From: Engraulis encrasicolus
Lineage: Eukaryota > Chordata > Actinopteri > Clupeiformes > Engraulidae
Reading direction: 5' to 3'
Length of the DNA stretch: 64,000 nt
Assembly (NCBI RefSeq): GCF_034702125.1
Contig: NC_085859.1
Span: forward strand, 257,349-321,348
Made by a program: the position numbers and the translations under genes. Shown piece by piece: positions 23,741 through 34,672 of this stretch (position 1 is its first letter; every line of letters starts with the position of its first letter). Below the pieces are notes generated by a model that was not told the DNA's origin, searched no databases, and saw only the letters and a list, made by a program, of their open reading frames with translations.

Positions 23741-25708
23741 AAAAGTCCCCGAGGGCCAGTTTTTCAAAATTCCTCCCAATAAAGGGCCGGGCCGGGCCAG
23801 GCCGACACGACAACCACCCCAAAAAAAACAAAAAAAAAACATGTCAAGTCCTTTGTAAGCACAATACACACGCACTCACACCCACAGCAGATATTTAGTT
23901 TCTAGTGACAGGATGGGAGAACATTTCTCTCATAAAGGGCCTGCATTGTGGGGTGAGGTGCCTGCCTTGCTCTCATTGCCACCCACCCTTCAGTATTTTT
24001 TTTAAATGACATAAGATTATCTGTTAGCCTATATACAGACTACGTTCATAAAGATTTATTTCTTAGTGAGAAAACCAATAAGCCTGAAGATAACACTTTT
24101 CAAACACATGTTGTTTATTATGACTTTGTTTATGCAGCTCTCACATGCATAATGGGAATCAGAGGCAATAATGGACCCAACAAAGAGGACACATAGATAG
24201 GAGAACACCAGGTTTTGTCAACAAGAAAATGGCACATTTGATGCCATGTTGATTAAATGCAAAAGCCAATAATAAATTGTCAAGTTGCTCATAACTTTGT
24301 TTGCAGTCTTATGAGGGTCTTTGCATTCCAAACGAACTATTTGGGGACTGTTTAAAAGTGTGAAAAGTTTATTAAGCAATTCGTTTTTAATAGGCTACCA
24401 ATAGTTAGCTGCCTTCATTTGTGTTAGCAACTAGCTACAGCTACTGCTAAACCAATTCGAAGTCCTAACACACTGTTTGCAATCAAATGTGGACCATTAC
24501 TTTCAAAAACGATGCATAGAGAACTTTGTGAATAATGTATTTACAGGCTCTGATACAGTCCTTCCCTTATAGTCTACCCCACAACCTCTAATGCCAGCGT
24601 CGTAGGTGCTGCCAGGCGCGGAGTGGCCGTCGGGAGATCGGGTACTTGTCCCGGTGGGCCGCGGCCGTGAAATATAACAATGCGACCGCACTACGTTCTA
24701 AGCCGGACCTGAAGTTCAGAGATTGATCTTATTAGCACTGAGTTACCACACTTCTCCTCCCTGAGTTGTATAGTCGTTGTCTAGCCACTATTTATACCAT
24801 ATACCAGACGGCAATACCTCACTGACGGTGTCAAACAGTGAATTGGCCACACCCCTTCTCTACTGATAATTTTCATACACCGTAGATCGCGGAAGTTTAC
24901 AAGATCTTAGTAACACAGTTTCGTTTTCAGTATCTGAAGAACCTGTGATATGTATATTGGTTACCAAAGGATGGAAATATTAATAAATTATGATTTATTT
25001 TCCGATTTCCACACGACTGTTACAGTTTACAGTCTTTCCAGTCCAGATTCACTTGCTCTGTTGTTATTGACTTGGGTTACGAACAGACTCCATCAAGTGG
25101 TAAGGAGGAGAACTGCACCTAATAGAAGCAATTGGTTTTGTTTTGATTTGTTAGACCTACCAGTATATCTCCTTATAGTCGAAATAATATTATTATCATA
25201 CATATATTTATATGTGGTACATTTAGGATGTAGCCTATGTCTGAAGAAATGGAACAAAATAATTACCACACAAGATTCTGATGTGACCAGTGCTGGGTGT
25301 GTAGGCTAAGCTGTGGATTAAAGTAGAGTGATTGCAAGAAACAAAGACATTTGCTGCAACGAAGACAGCGTTTTAAGGTAGGCCTACACCGTTTGGTTAT
25401 ACATTTTGTTGACTTATGGTTGTGGTTTGAAGTAGCTAGGTTTGGCTTATTTGCTGCATGGTGGGTTTATTGCACAATGTAGACAGACTTTTTTAAGCTA
25501 TAGATACTATACTATATTTTGTAAGCCTACTCTTCTAAAAAAAAAACCACACTCAAAACTTTGTGCCCATGCTCATCCTGTCTTCCTTAAACGATATTTC
25601 AATTTCAAACTGTCAAAATGACAGTGGAGTGCACATTTGCATGGAACAGTAGCGTGATGTAGCCTAACCTAGTAGGCCTATGAATGCTTTGGACTGTGAT
25701 GATGGCTC
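23741..25708. other. hAT interior (left half): no gene recognised
   Basis: After GC-rich subterminal blocks (GGGCCGGGCCGGGCC near 23785) this 2-kb stretch is AT-rich and shows no transposase motif. The longest frame, 24950-25309, translates to a hydrophobic low-information peptide with no family resemblance. The TTAG and AGTAGC-rich blocks look like decayed repeat. Confidence 0.4.
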
Positions 25709-25895
25709 CAGTGGTGTAGTCTACTTTTTGAAGTGGGTATACTATATTTGAGCATTTTTTGATGTGTGTATAGTCTACTGTATATATTTGTGCTATTGTA
25801 AATAATGGATCAATCAATTTTAAGTGGGTATACTGTAATCCCTGAAATTTTGAAATGGGTGCGTATACCTGCGTTTTACGTAGACTACACCACTG
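25709..25895. mobile_element. 187-bp MITE with TIR CAGTGGTGTAGTCTAC
   Basis: A perfect 16-bp inverted repeat CAGTGGTGTAGTCTAC opens and closes the segment, and GTGGGTATACT is repeated inside. It resembles short hAT-type MITEs widespread in fish, but I could not find a clean 8-bp TSD. Confidence 0.7.
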
Positions 25896-26020
25896 GCTGT
25901 GCATTTCATCAAGGTGTAGGCTACAATTATCCACTTCAGGTTGATATTTTGACAACACTAATGTCCACATGTAGTACGACTGCAGATTTCGTGGCTTTTG
26001 TCTTTTTGGTTAGGAAACCA

Positions 26021-26818
26021 TGTTGTTCGCTTTGTTTTTGTTTTTGTTTTTTTTTAAAGAGGGCCGCCAAGGGGAAAATTCTCCCGGTGGGAAAAGGTGG
26101 GCCACTCCGCCCCTGGGTGCTTCTGTCCGGAGCCTGCAGTGACTGACACAAAGAGGGAGAAACTGGCTGAGGGGGCGGGGCACGGCACGCTCCTTCATTG
26201 CGTCTGTGGTGCGATTTCAAAATAAAAGCCAACAGCGCGATCGGACCAAAAAAAATATATAGATATATATATATATCTTTTTTTTTTTTTTTAATGTTTC
26301 AAATGTTGTTCGCTTTGTTTTTGTTTTTTTTTGTTTTTTTTAAAGAGGGCCGCCAAGGGGAAAATTCTCCCGGTGGGAAAAGGTGGGCCACTCCGCCCCT
26401 GGGTGCTTCTGTCCGGAGCCTGCAGTGACTGACACAAAGAGGGAGAAACTGGCTGAGGGGGCGGGGCACGGCACGCTCCTTCATTGCGTCTGTGGTGCGA
26501 TTTCAAAATAAAAGCCAACAGCGCGATCGGACCAAAAAAAATATATAGATATATATATATATCTTTTTTTTTTTTTTTAATGTTTCAAATGTTGTTCGCT
26601 TTGTTTTTGTTTTTGTTTTGTTTTTTAAAGAGGGCCGCCAAGGGGAAAATTCTCCCGGTGGGAAAAGGTGGGCCACTCCGCCCCTGGGTGCTTCTGTCCG
26701 GAGCCTGCAGTGACTGACACAAAGAGGGAGAAACTGCCTGAGGGGGCGGGGCATGGCACGCTCCTTCATTGCGTCTGTGGCGCGATTTCAAAATAAAAGC
26801 CAACAGTGCAATCGGACC

Positions 26819-26866
<48 letters not shown>

Positions 26867-26879
26867 TAATGTTTCAAAA
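26021..26879 (+). repeat. Three tandem units of about 286 bp
   Basis: Units start at 26021, 26304 and 26590 with TGTTGTTCGCTTTGTTTTTG and end in an (AT)n plus T-rich stretch and AATGTTTCAAA. The GC-rich centre (GGGCCGCCAAGGGGAAAATT through GAGGGGGCGGGGCACGGCAC) is almost identical in all three, with a few changes in unit 3. The block lies next to the right end of the hAT, so it appears to be a subterminal amplification. Confidence 0.9.
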
Positions 26880-26958
26880 TTATTCGAGGGCCAAAAATAG
26901 ATAACCCGCGAGCCACAAATGGCTCGCGAGCCGCTATTTGAGTATGGGGGCACTATGT

Positions 26959-28433
26959 TGTTATTTCATAGTATTCACCCTGTTTACTTGATAATGGTTA
27001 TTTAACTGAATGGTATGCAATGCAGTAGGAACAAAGTGTTTGCAGGTTTGCAGTTTGCATAGCTTTTCTTTTGAGAAGATTGATTTTAAATGTTGCACAA
27101 CTTTAAGTTTAAACTGATGATATTTGATAGGAATTCAACATTGTCCTGGGTGTGTAGCTTACGGCTGTAACTGCTATGATGCTTTTCTGTTATGCTGCTC
27201 TACAGCCTAGGCTACATGATGTGTCTGTCCCTATCAAATAAACCAAACTTAACTGATGACATATGTTCACATAGGTGAAGTTTTTGAGCTGGATCTGGAT
27301 TCTGCTGAGGATTCGTCGACTACTAGATGGCGAGCCACCCACTCATTCGAATGTGATCCTGTTCTACATTGCGCATGGCATATTTGGTAGGATTGTGGCC
27401 TGCTCGTGTCACATGTCACAGTCACTATGACTGACTTCGACGCCTTGAACTGAACTGCTTGAAAGGAACTATTTTTCTTTTTGAACAACTTAAACTCTGT
27501 ACATCGTCTCTTTTGAGGATTCAAAGGACTATTTCCAATTTTTGAAGGACAATTCAAAAATTTTTTGTTGAAATGTTCAAACCTTCTTTTTTTTTGGGGG
27601 GGGGGGGGGGTAATTGTAAATATTTAAACTTTTCAATCTCTTACTTGTGATGTTTTTATTTCATTTTGTTAATGCCCATTTTATTATTTTTCCCTATATC
27701 CTATGTTTGAATTTAAGAATGTCATTCTTCATTAGGGTTGCATACAATATTTTCTATGGATACATGATTATTTATAATGATAAATAAATTATTATTATTA
27801 TTATTATTATTTATGCAAGATGGACATTTGACACGAACATTATGGTTTTCCCCGTTCATTTTGCTTTCGATATCCTTTCCTTTTTGTTTTGGACTGTTTC
27901 AATTCACGGGACGTCACTTTTGTCCTCCAAAGGACATTTTTGGAGTGAAGCGGCCAACTCTCTTGAATTAAGCTTACTGCTCTTGTCGCCTCTGCGGATC
28001 TAATAAGGACATAAAAGGACAGAAACTTGATGTTTTGTGTTAAGGCTACATCTACATTTGTATGTTAGAAATTATTTTTGTATTGTAAGGGATTTTGATC
28101 TGGGAAATGTATGTTGTGACCCTGGCCAGTTCTCTGTTTTGTATCGTGCTGGGGTTTTTGATTTGACATGCTTTAATATAAATGGTGAAAATGTTGTAGA
28201 AACATATTGTATGTTGTCTTTTAATTGGTATCTTTTTCACTCTACCCAAAGCCTAGTGTCACATTCTGTAGCCCATTGATCCTGGCCTACCATTGACATG
28301 TACCATACTCAGTAGTGGGTAACAACAGTTTAACATCATTGATAATTCTTTTCTCTCTTTCTAACAGTGTGAAAATGTATTTCTTGAGACCAAGTGAAAA
28401 TCATTTGTACTGTGATCATTTCTAGTGATACTG
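26959..28433. other. No gene recognised; AT-rich sequence with G(13) and (ATT)n runs
   Basis: This 1.5-kb interval contains a G homopolymer (27596-27610) and an ATT repeat (27788-27812). An open stretch 27276-27390 (plus) follows a TTCACATAG acceptor-like site and reads GEVFELDLDSAEDSSTTRWR before a stop, but I recognise no family and cannot link it to other exons. Confidence 0.35.
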
Positions 28434-28769
28434 TCCAATTTCTGGAAATAGGCTCATATTACACATCCCCTTGAGTTAAATTATTGAATTTTACCTTTCT
28501 CCTCCTGTATGTTCAACCGTTCTAGTATGGTAGTGCAAATTTTACCTCCATGCTAGCAGTTAACATTGAGTCCTATGAGACCAGCTGGCGGCTAGCTGGT
28601 CTCAGAACTCAATGTTAACTGCTAGCTTGGAGATAAAATTTGCACTGCCGTACTCAGAGAACGACAAGAAGTACAGGTAAAACAAAAAAAAGGGAAAGGT
28701 AAAACTCAATAACTTGACTCAAGGGGAGGTGTAATATGAGCTTATGTCCAAAAATGGGACAGTATCACT
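28434..28769. mobile_element. Foldback MITE (336 bp)
   Basis: AGTGATACTGTCC at the left is matched by GGACAGTATCACT at the right. The centre is a near-perfect palindrome, with arms TGCTAGCAGTTAACATTGAG and CTCAATGTTAACTGCTAGC around CAGCTGGCGGCTAGCTGG. The same palindrome core recurs at 52667-52759, where its TTAA is occupied by a piggyBac-like element. Confidence 0.8.
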
Positions 28770-28791
28770 TTAATGTTACATATTAACTAAT

Positions 28792-29116
28792 CTCAACCAA
28801 CTTCACCATAAGGTTCCCCATTCTGAATGTTAAATATCAGTTATATATTAATTAAGCTCAACCAACTTCACCATAAGGTTCCCCATACTGAATTTTAAAC
28901 ATTAGTTATATATTAATTAAACTCAACCAACTTCACCATAAGGTTCCCCATACTGGATTTTAAACATTAGTAAAACATTAGTAAAGCTCAACCAACTTCA
29001 CAATAAGGTTCTCAATGCAGCATTTTAAACATTAGTTATACATTAATAAAGCTCAACCAACTTCACCATAAGGTTCCCCATACTGAATTTTAAACATTAG
29101 TAATACATTAATAAAT
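28792..29116 (+). repeat. Five tandem units of 65 bp
   Basis: Units start at 28792, 28857, 28922, 28987 and 29052, each with CTCAACCAACTTCACCATAA and GGTTCCCCATACTGAATTTT. They pass into AT-rich sequence (29117-29571) full of TTAGTTAA-type motifs that ends TTATTGTAAAGTGCTACC, the terminus of a very common fish repeat family. Confidence 0.85.
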
Positions 29117-29571
29117 ACTTTACATAATTATTATTAAATGGTTTATAAGTAATTAACAATAGTTTAGTTAATATTAACACTTAAAAATTATTTAATTACA
29201 ATGTATTAATGATTAAATAATAAGTACTTAGTTAATATTGAACTATAAATTGTAAACTACAACTAATAATTATAATATATTAAGTAATAATTAGTTAACA
29301 GTTTATAAGTCACTTGTTATGCTTAAGTTACTGTTGATATGTTAGTTAATTAATCATAAAAGTATTTTTAATAATATATTAAGTAACTTATAATTATGTT
29401 CTATTAACTGTTACAAAAGGACTAATAAATATATTTTAAAACTTTGTAAGTGTTTAGTATACACCTATAAATGTATAGTAAACCTTTAGTTAACTAATAG
29501 TTAACTGTTTGCTAACTGTTTGCTAACTGTTTATTAACTGTTTATAGCGGAAGGTTATTGTAAAGTGCTAC
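29117..29571. repeat. AT-rich dispersed repeat ending TTATTGTAAAGTGCTACC
   Basis: This stretch is dominated by A/T with repeated TTAGTTAA, TTAATA and GTTAACTG. The terminal sequence matches, from memory of fish genomes, the end of an abundant non-autonomous DNA repeat. No coding content. Confidence 0.6.
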
Positions 29572-30335
29572 CCATGATGCCAGTCTGGTGTGAGATACAT
29601 ACGCCTTTACATGATGCCAGTCTGGCGTGAGATACATACAGTACACCTTCACATGATGCCAGTCTGGCGTGATATACATACACCTTTATATGATGCCAGT
29701 CTGGCATGAGATAAATATGCCTTTACATGATGCCAGTCTGGTGTGAGATACCTACGCCTTTATATGATGCCAGTCTGGTGTGAGATACCTACGCCTTTAC
29801 ATGATGCCAGTCTGGTGTGAGATACCTACACCTTTACATGATGCCAGTCTGGCGTGAGATACATACGCCTTTACATGATGCCAGTCTGGTGTGAGATACC
29901 TACGCCTTTATATGATGCCAGTCTGGTGTGAGATACCTACGCCTTTACATGATGCCAGTCTGGCGTGAGATACATACGCCTTTATATGATGCCAGTCTGG
30001 CGTGAGATACATACGCCTTTACATGATGCCAGTCTGGCGTGAGATACATACAGTACACCTTCACATGATGCCAGTCTGGCGTGAGATACATACGCCTTTA
30101 CATGATGCCAGTCTGGCGTGAGATACATACGCCTTTACATGATGCCAGTCTGGCGTGAGATACATAAGCCTTTATATGATGCCAGTCTGGCGTGAGATAC
30201 ATACGCCTTTACATGATGCCAGTCTGGCGTGAGACGTAAAAGCCTTTGCATGATGCCAGTCTGGTTAGGGTGAGATACATATGCCTTCACATGATGCCAG
30301 TCTGGCGTGAAATACATACGTCTTTGCATGAGGTC
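29572..30335 (+). repeat. 37-bp minisatellite, array 2 (20 units)
   Basis: Twenty units of the same GATGCCAGTCTGGCGTGAGA repeat as array 1 lie uninterrupted. Variant classes (CTGGTGTG against CTGGCGTG; TTTATATG against TTTACATG) alternate in runs, which indicates unit duplication in blocks. The minus-strand frame across it (30135-30344) only reflects the repeat. Confidence 0.95.
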
Positions 30336-30379
30336 TGGACACACAGTTCAGGAGTAGTGGCTACATGTACAATACAAGA

Positions 30380-30587
30380 CAATGGCCTTTCTCAAAACCT
30401 AGTGCAGTTCACTTCCATGTGTATCAGACTAATTAGTCACACCCAGTGATTGGATACTCTTTTTTAGTCACACCCAGTGATTGGATATTCCGTAGAGTTC
30501 ACCAGAGAGTATCCAATCACTGGGCGTGACTAATTAGGCTGATACACTTGGAAGTGCACTGTACTAGGTTTTGAGAAAGGCCCATTG
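30380..30587. mobile_element. Foldback MITE (about 208 bp)
   Basis: The arms CAATGGCCTTTCTCAAAACC and, reversed, CAATGGGCCTTTCTCAAAACC pair over about 80 bp, including CACCCAGTGATTGGATACTC. A direct repeat TAGTCACACCCAGTGATTGG lies in the left arm. No TSD could be fixed and no coding sequence is present. Confidence 0.8.
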
Positions 30588-30746
30588 ACTAAATCATGGC
30601 AAGCAATGCTAATGTTAAAGAGGTTGTAACTTAGCCAACAGCATTAGCGCCTCAGCCATGCTTGTGTCACAGCTCATCATAACTACTATCTCACTGCATA
30701 ACCAGAAACCTGCTGCAGATTGTCTTCTCCTCTGGTCAGTTCTCAC

Positions 30747-30842
30747 CTTGAGAGTCTCCACAGCCTTCCTCAGCTCCTGCAGCTCCTTCTCCTTCGACTG
30801 GATTATCTGCTGGCATCTCCTCTGGCTCTGACCCAACCCCTC
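30747..30842 (-). CDS. TRIM-family coiled-coil exon (96 bp)
   Basis: TRIM proteins combine RING, B-box and coiled-coil modules, many acting as ubiquitin ligases or antiviral factors. On the minus strand a TTGTCTGCTGTTCCAG acceptor is followed by exactly 96 open bases and the donor AAG|GTGAGAAC. The 32 residues (QSQRRCQQIIQSKEKELQEL and then RKAVETLK) match the short coiled-coil exon that follows the B-boxes in TRIM25/TRIM16/finTRIM-type genes, which is also 96 bp there. Both boundaries are phase 0, matching the donor phase of the exon at 33960-34310. The intron between them is 3117 bp and full of repeats. The following coiled-coil and B30.2 exons are not found downstream in this window. Confidence 0.8.
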
Positions 30843-31514
30843 CTGGAACAGCAGACAACAACAAACAGCTTGATATTAACACTTTTCTTGGAACCTCCAG
30901 CCGAGTAAGACATTTGTAGTGATTCACTGATGTTCAATGTTATTTCCCCACCTGTTTAAATTGATACTACTACTACTGTCACTGTAAGGACAGCCATGGG
31001 TAACCGGTTAGGGCAGATTATAGTTCAGCAACGGCGCCTGTTGGTTACGGTCGCTAACCACTGTTGATGTTATAGATCTGCGCACAAGGTCTCATGTCGT
31101 TAGCCACATTTGGCTACATAGCTACAAGGCTACAGTACAGTAGTCAGACTGCAGGCATAGTGGCGTCGTGAGTGCTAAACTGATGTATTGTTTGTTTGTT
31201 ACTTTCTAATTCAGTCATTGTAGTTTCATTTATTTACACACACTAGAAAGAAAGCGTTCGTATTCCACAGAATATTGACAGTTTGGCTCTCGTAATCTAC
31301 CGGAGAGCTGTGCCGCCACGAGAACAAGGAAGTAGCGAGACGACCAATCACAGCGCCTTTTCTCTGCGACTTTCGCAACCGTGTGATGTGTAGTCAGGAT
31401 TTTCTGGAGGCGCGCGACGATGGTTGCAGAACCTCTGCGCGGGGGGCGTGGTCGCACACAGATGTTTGCACAGGCTTTGTAACCGTCAGCGCCAATAAGT
31501 ATAAATTGGCCTTT

Positions 31515-31800
31515 AGGGTGTCAGACTTGTAGCTCAAAGGTTGCCGGTTTGACTACCAACCCCCCAGGTTGGTGGGGGAGTAATTAACCAGTGCTCTCCC
31601 TCATCCTCCTCCATGACTGAGGTACCCTGAGCATGGTACCATCCCGCCGCACTGCTCCCTTAGGGTGCCATTATGGACAGTCCCCTTGCACGGGTGAGGC
31701 ATAAATGTAATTTTGTTGTGTGTAGTGTGCACTTATGTGCTACAGAGCGCTGTCACAATGACAATGACAGTTGAGAGTTTCCCAGATGGGCTTAGATGTT
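31515..31800 (+). mobile_element. tRNA-derived SINE (5' damaged)
   Basis: GTAGCTCAAAGGTTGCCGGTTTGACTACC resembles a tRNA A-box remnant and B box, followed by a tRNA-unrelated body with CACTGCTCCCTTAGGG, CCTTGCACGGGTGAGGC and TGACAATGACAG, sequences I associate with a fish SINE family. The tRNA-like head is shortened. It sits in the TRIM intron. Confidence 0.55.
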
Positions 31801-32078
31801 GTACAGGTCCAGATAAATAGTGACTAAGAAATTGAACGGCAAACGTGGAAACAACACCTTGAGTTCAGATGACAACTCTGTTAAAGCAACACTACATAAC
31901 ATTTACAATCCTCTATCCTCCTTAGACGTGGACTTGCCTCTGACTCAAACTACAGAGATCGCCACGATCCTTCAGAATGACCTGGCACGGTTATAGGACA
32001 TGGATGATGGCAGAATTAACTCAGTTATGCCTATTCATTCAAACAATGTTTGGAAACCTTACGAATATTAAAAAAGAA

Positions 32079-32893
32079 CAACTTGCTTCAATGAGCATTA
32101 AACAAAGCTGGTTCAGATTCTTTATATGACACAGTACTTTATGGCCTTTTATGACTTTATGGCTTAAAGTTGGCCTGCCAATATTTTACAGCGTGTTGGA
32201 CACTGAACCTTTTATCTAAAATACATTCCCTAGTTCATATCCTCAAGGCCAAAGTCATTCCATTATACATGTTGTTCTTTGTTGTGCAAGACCAATGAGC
32301 TTCAATTAGCGAGCTTCAATGAGCATTAGACAAAGCTGGTTCAGATTCTTTATATTACTGTTAAGGAAATTAAAACAATTATTATGTAATCTAACTATAG
32401 ACTTATAGAAAAAGCTAATTGTAGGCCTATATGTATGCCTTTGACTAAGTTGTGCAAACATTTAACCTTTGAGTTCTCCTTGACCACCCTTCTGTCCCCT
32501 TTTCTAATCTCACTCTGTACCTGTCCACTTGAGACCCTCCCATGAGGATAAGAAATGTCCTATTTCTTATCCTGATGTTCCAAGTGTAAAAACTAGTAAT
32601 AATAGAAAACGGAAAAACAAGTGATGACAAAAAAGTACAAAGGTACAAACGATGATGCTTTGTATGACGTGACAGAACTGAATAAAAGCTTAAGGCTACC
32701 TCCATAGACGTGTTGGTGCCCTCTCTGAGCTCGGAGATTTTAAAGGGTACTTCTCTCTCTTGTGTGGGTCTGTTCGTCCGGGTATTATTATTTAATGTGA
32801 TGTGATAAAATCCCTGATAATGACACAGTACTTTATGGCCTTTTATGACATTATGGCTTTACAGCGTGTTGGATATTGAACCTTTTATGTAGT
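32079..32893 (+). repeat. Local duplication, second copy split by an LTR-like insert
   Basis: A block at 32089-32222 (CAATGAGCATTAAACAAAGC through GCGTGTTGGACACTGAACCT) recurs in two halves, 32313-32358 and 32821-32893. The 0.46-kb stretch between the halves is therefore an insertion into the second copy. Confidence 0.7.
32359..32820 (+). mobile_element. Possible solo LTR
   Basis: The insert begins TGTTAAGGAAATT and carries AATAAA at 32681-32686. About 60 bases later comes a TCTCTCTCTTGTGTGGGTCTG stretch, an arrangement like the R-U5 part of an LTR. The 3' terminus is uncertain and I could not establish a TSD, so a different insert type is possible. No viral or retrotransposon coding sequence is nearby. 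Confidence 0.35.
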
Positions 32894-33128
32894 TAACACT
32901 TCCTTATTCACGGGGTCTGTAATCCACTGTGAACACCCTGACAGGACAATAAGCCTAATTTTCCCAGCCATAGACTCTCTATGTACATTTCAATCATTAT
33001 TTTCAGCGCTTTCCTTTGGATATTGCAAGGTGGCCAACTTTATTTTCATTTGTTTTAGATTAGTCAACCTTTGTTAACATATATGTAAGGAAATAGGACA
33101 GAATAGTGCTGAAAGTAGTTAATCTTTC

Positions 33129-33655
33129 ATGAATATCACCTCCTCCTTGGAGGACAAGCAATGTCTGGACTCTCTGCCTCCCTCAACTACCACAGGCACC
33201 TGGAGACGTTTTTCACTTGCTATGGGACAGTGCAAGGGCCGTCCCTGGGACGGTTTGAGCTATGGCTCAGAGTGGGGTGATAAGCTATCCAGTGCCCACC
33301 CCTCCCCTTACTCCTCAACGCCTCCTCCGCGCTTCTTTCTGCCCCCCCTCCCCCCCCCTCCCCCCCTCCCCCCGGTTTTGTACAATGTCTTCGTCTTCAC
33401 TGCTTATAGCCATAAATGAGGTTTTTTGTTCTATGCCTTGATATTGTAATGTTTGCAATGTGGAGCTATGGAATCTTTTTCCCCTCATCCTTACCCAATG
33501 TTGTCAAACACTTGTCTAAAACCAAGATTTGTGAAGGTGGATGCGCGCAGTGCGCAGTCGTCCCAGGTGTACTAAACTATTGTACCCGAAACACAATTTC
33601 GTTGCCTTTTTGACAATGACAATAAACTCTTGATTGATTGATTGATTGATTGATA
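33129..33655 (+). mobile_element. LINE 3' end fragment with (GATT)n tail
   Basis: The segment ends CACAATTTCGTTGCCTTTTTGACAATGACAATAAACTCTT and then GATT repeats, the standard terminus of a fish L2/CR1-group LINE. A C-rich tract (33344-33374) interrupts the 3' UTR. No reverse transcriptase sequence is included. Confidence 0.7.
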
Positions 33656-33959
33656 GTACAATGTAATAATGCATGAAATCAAGTCATTTTGGAAAATGGC
33701 GGCAATATTGAATTCTGAGCAAAAATTGACGTGGCCCCATGTTTTAATTTCTTCCAATAGGCCTTCTGGTCAGTAATCCACAGAGAAAAGTGCGGTAGGA
33801 CGAAAGGCCTAATTTTCCCAGCTGATGACCTGTCTATTACGGATATACATGTTGTTCTTTCTTGCGTAAGAGCTATTATTACAATGTACACATACAGTAC
33901 AGGCCTACATAAACTATACAAATGAGTACCCAAAGATATTTGTAAATACATTTTCTTAC

Positions 33960-34310
33960 CTTTTTCTGACTCCACTCTGCCGCAGCGGCAATGGTGTCGT
34001 GGCCTCTATGGTTGTCCATCGTACACATATAGCAGATGCAGCTCTGGTCGGTGCGACAGAATATTTCAAAAGGCTTCTTATGACGGGGGCAGATGCTCTC
34101 CTGTAGCTGGCCTGTGGCATCGGACATGGCGTGATTTTTACCTATAAGTTCATTGTGAGCTTTCAAATGAGTTTCACAGTAGGACTTCAGGCACTCCAGA
34201 CAGGACTTGACAGCTTTGAGTTTTCTCCCGGTGCAGACGTCACATGCCACATCTCCAGGTCCAGCATAGCGAGCAGGAGCAGCGAAGAAAAGAGAAGACG
34301 CTGAGGCCAT
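33960..34310 (-). CDS. TRIM-family exon 1: two B-box zinc fingers, no RING
   Basis: This 117-codon exon starts at ATG 34310, two codons after an in-frame TAA, and ends at the donor AAAAAG|GTAAGAAA (33960/33959), phase 0. Residues 20-60 form a B-box1 (GDVACDVCTGRKLKAVKSC onward; C23, C26, C37, C40, C45, H48). Residues 74-104 form a B-box2 (C74, H77, C85, C93, C96, H101, H104). It closes with AEWSQKK, the usual lead into the coiled coil. A RING finger is absent, as in TRIM16-like proteins, so this would be a RING-less TRIM unless an upstream exon exists. With the 96-bp exon at 30747-30842 it makes the only convincing host gene fragment here. The downstream coiled-coil and B30.2 exons are not in the window, so intactness is unknown. 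Confidence 0.85.
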
Positions 34311-34450
34311 GTCTTAGCTCTACAGAACACCAAATGCACACTCTGAGAAGCAGCAGCAGAGTGACAGCTGACTTCCTCCAAGGAGGAGCCCAGGGAAGGA
34401 GGGGTTGAGGATTAGCCAATCAGAATCATTCTTGTCATCAGGAAGGGGGA
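34311..34450 (-). promoter_or_regulatory. Upstream region of the TRIM exon with a CCAAT box
   Basis: On the minus strand, about 105 bases before the ATG, GATTGGCTAAT contains an inverted CCAAT box (plus-strand AGCCAATCAG, about 34415). A GAGGAAGTCAGCTG block lies nearer the ATG. I see no convincing TATA box. The transcription start cannot be placed. Confidence 0.3.
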
Positions 34451-34672
34451 AGGTGTGACCAGGTGTAATGTCGATGTGATGAGTGCACAGTGCACACTCC
34501 TCTCGACATCAAGGATAAATACATTGCATTATCCAACTGCCGTCCTGGATTTGTGCTTGTGGATTAGTAGTTCGCTGACTCCTTGCCTCCGTAGAAAAAG
34601 CAATACAAATGTCAATACTGTCAGCACCCACACACGCATACACAGACATGCACACACACACATAGGAGCATA

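Larger units (their letters stand above)
16258..26950. mobile_element. hAT element, TSD CACTATGT, split by an L1/Tx1 LINE
   Basis: A perfect 8-bp TSD CACTATGT (16250-16257 and 26951-26958) flanks ends CAGGGGTACTCAATTA and, reversed, CCCCCATACTCAAATA. Next to the ends are CCCCGAGGGC and GAGGGCCAAAAATAG, blocks common in this fish hAT group. Only 31 bp of the left end precede the LINE insertion (16289-23740); the element resumes at 23741. Without the LINE it is about 3.2 kb. I find no hAT transposase, so it is non-autonomous. The right part carries three tandem units of about 286 bp (26021-26879) and a small MITE (25709-25895). Confidence 0.85.

Noticed and set aside
24950..25309. 119-codon frame in the hAT interior
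   Set aside because: Hydrophobic, low-information sequence with no family resemblance and no neighbouring exons.
27276..27390. Host-gene exon after a TTCACATAG acceptor
   Set aside because: One acceptor-like site and 38 open codons are not enough; no donor or linked exon was found.
29572..30335. CRISPR-like array (regularly spaced 37-bp repeats)
   Set aside because: The units are directly adjacent with no unique spacers, variants alternate in blocks, and the setting is a vertebrate genome. It is a minisatellite.
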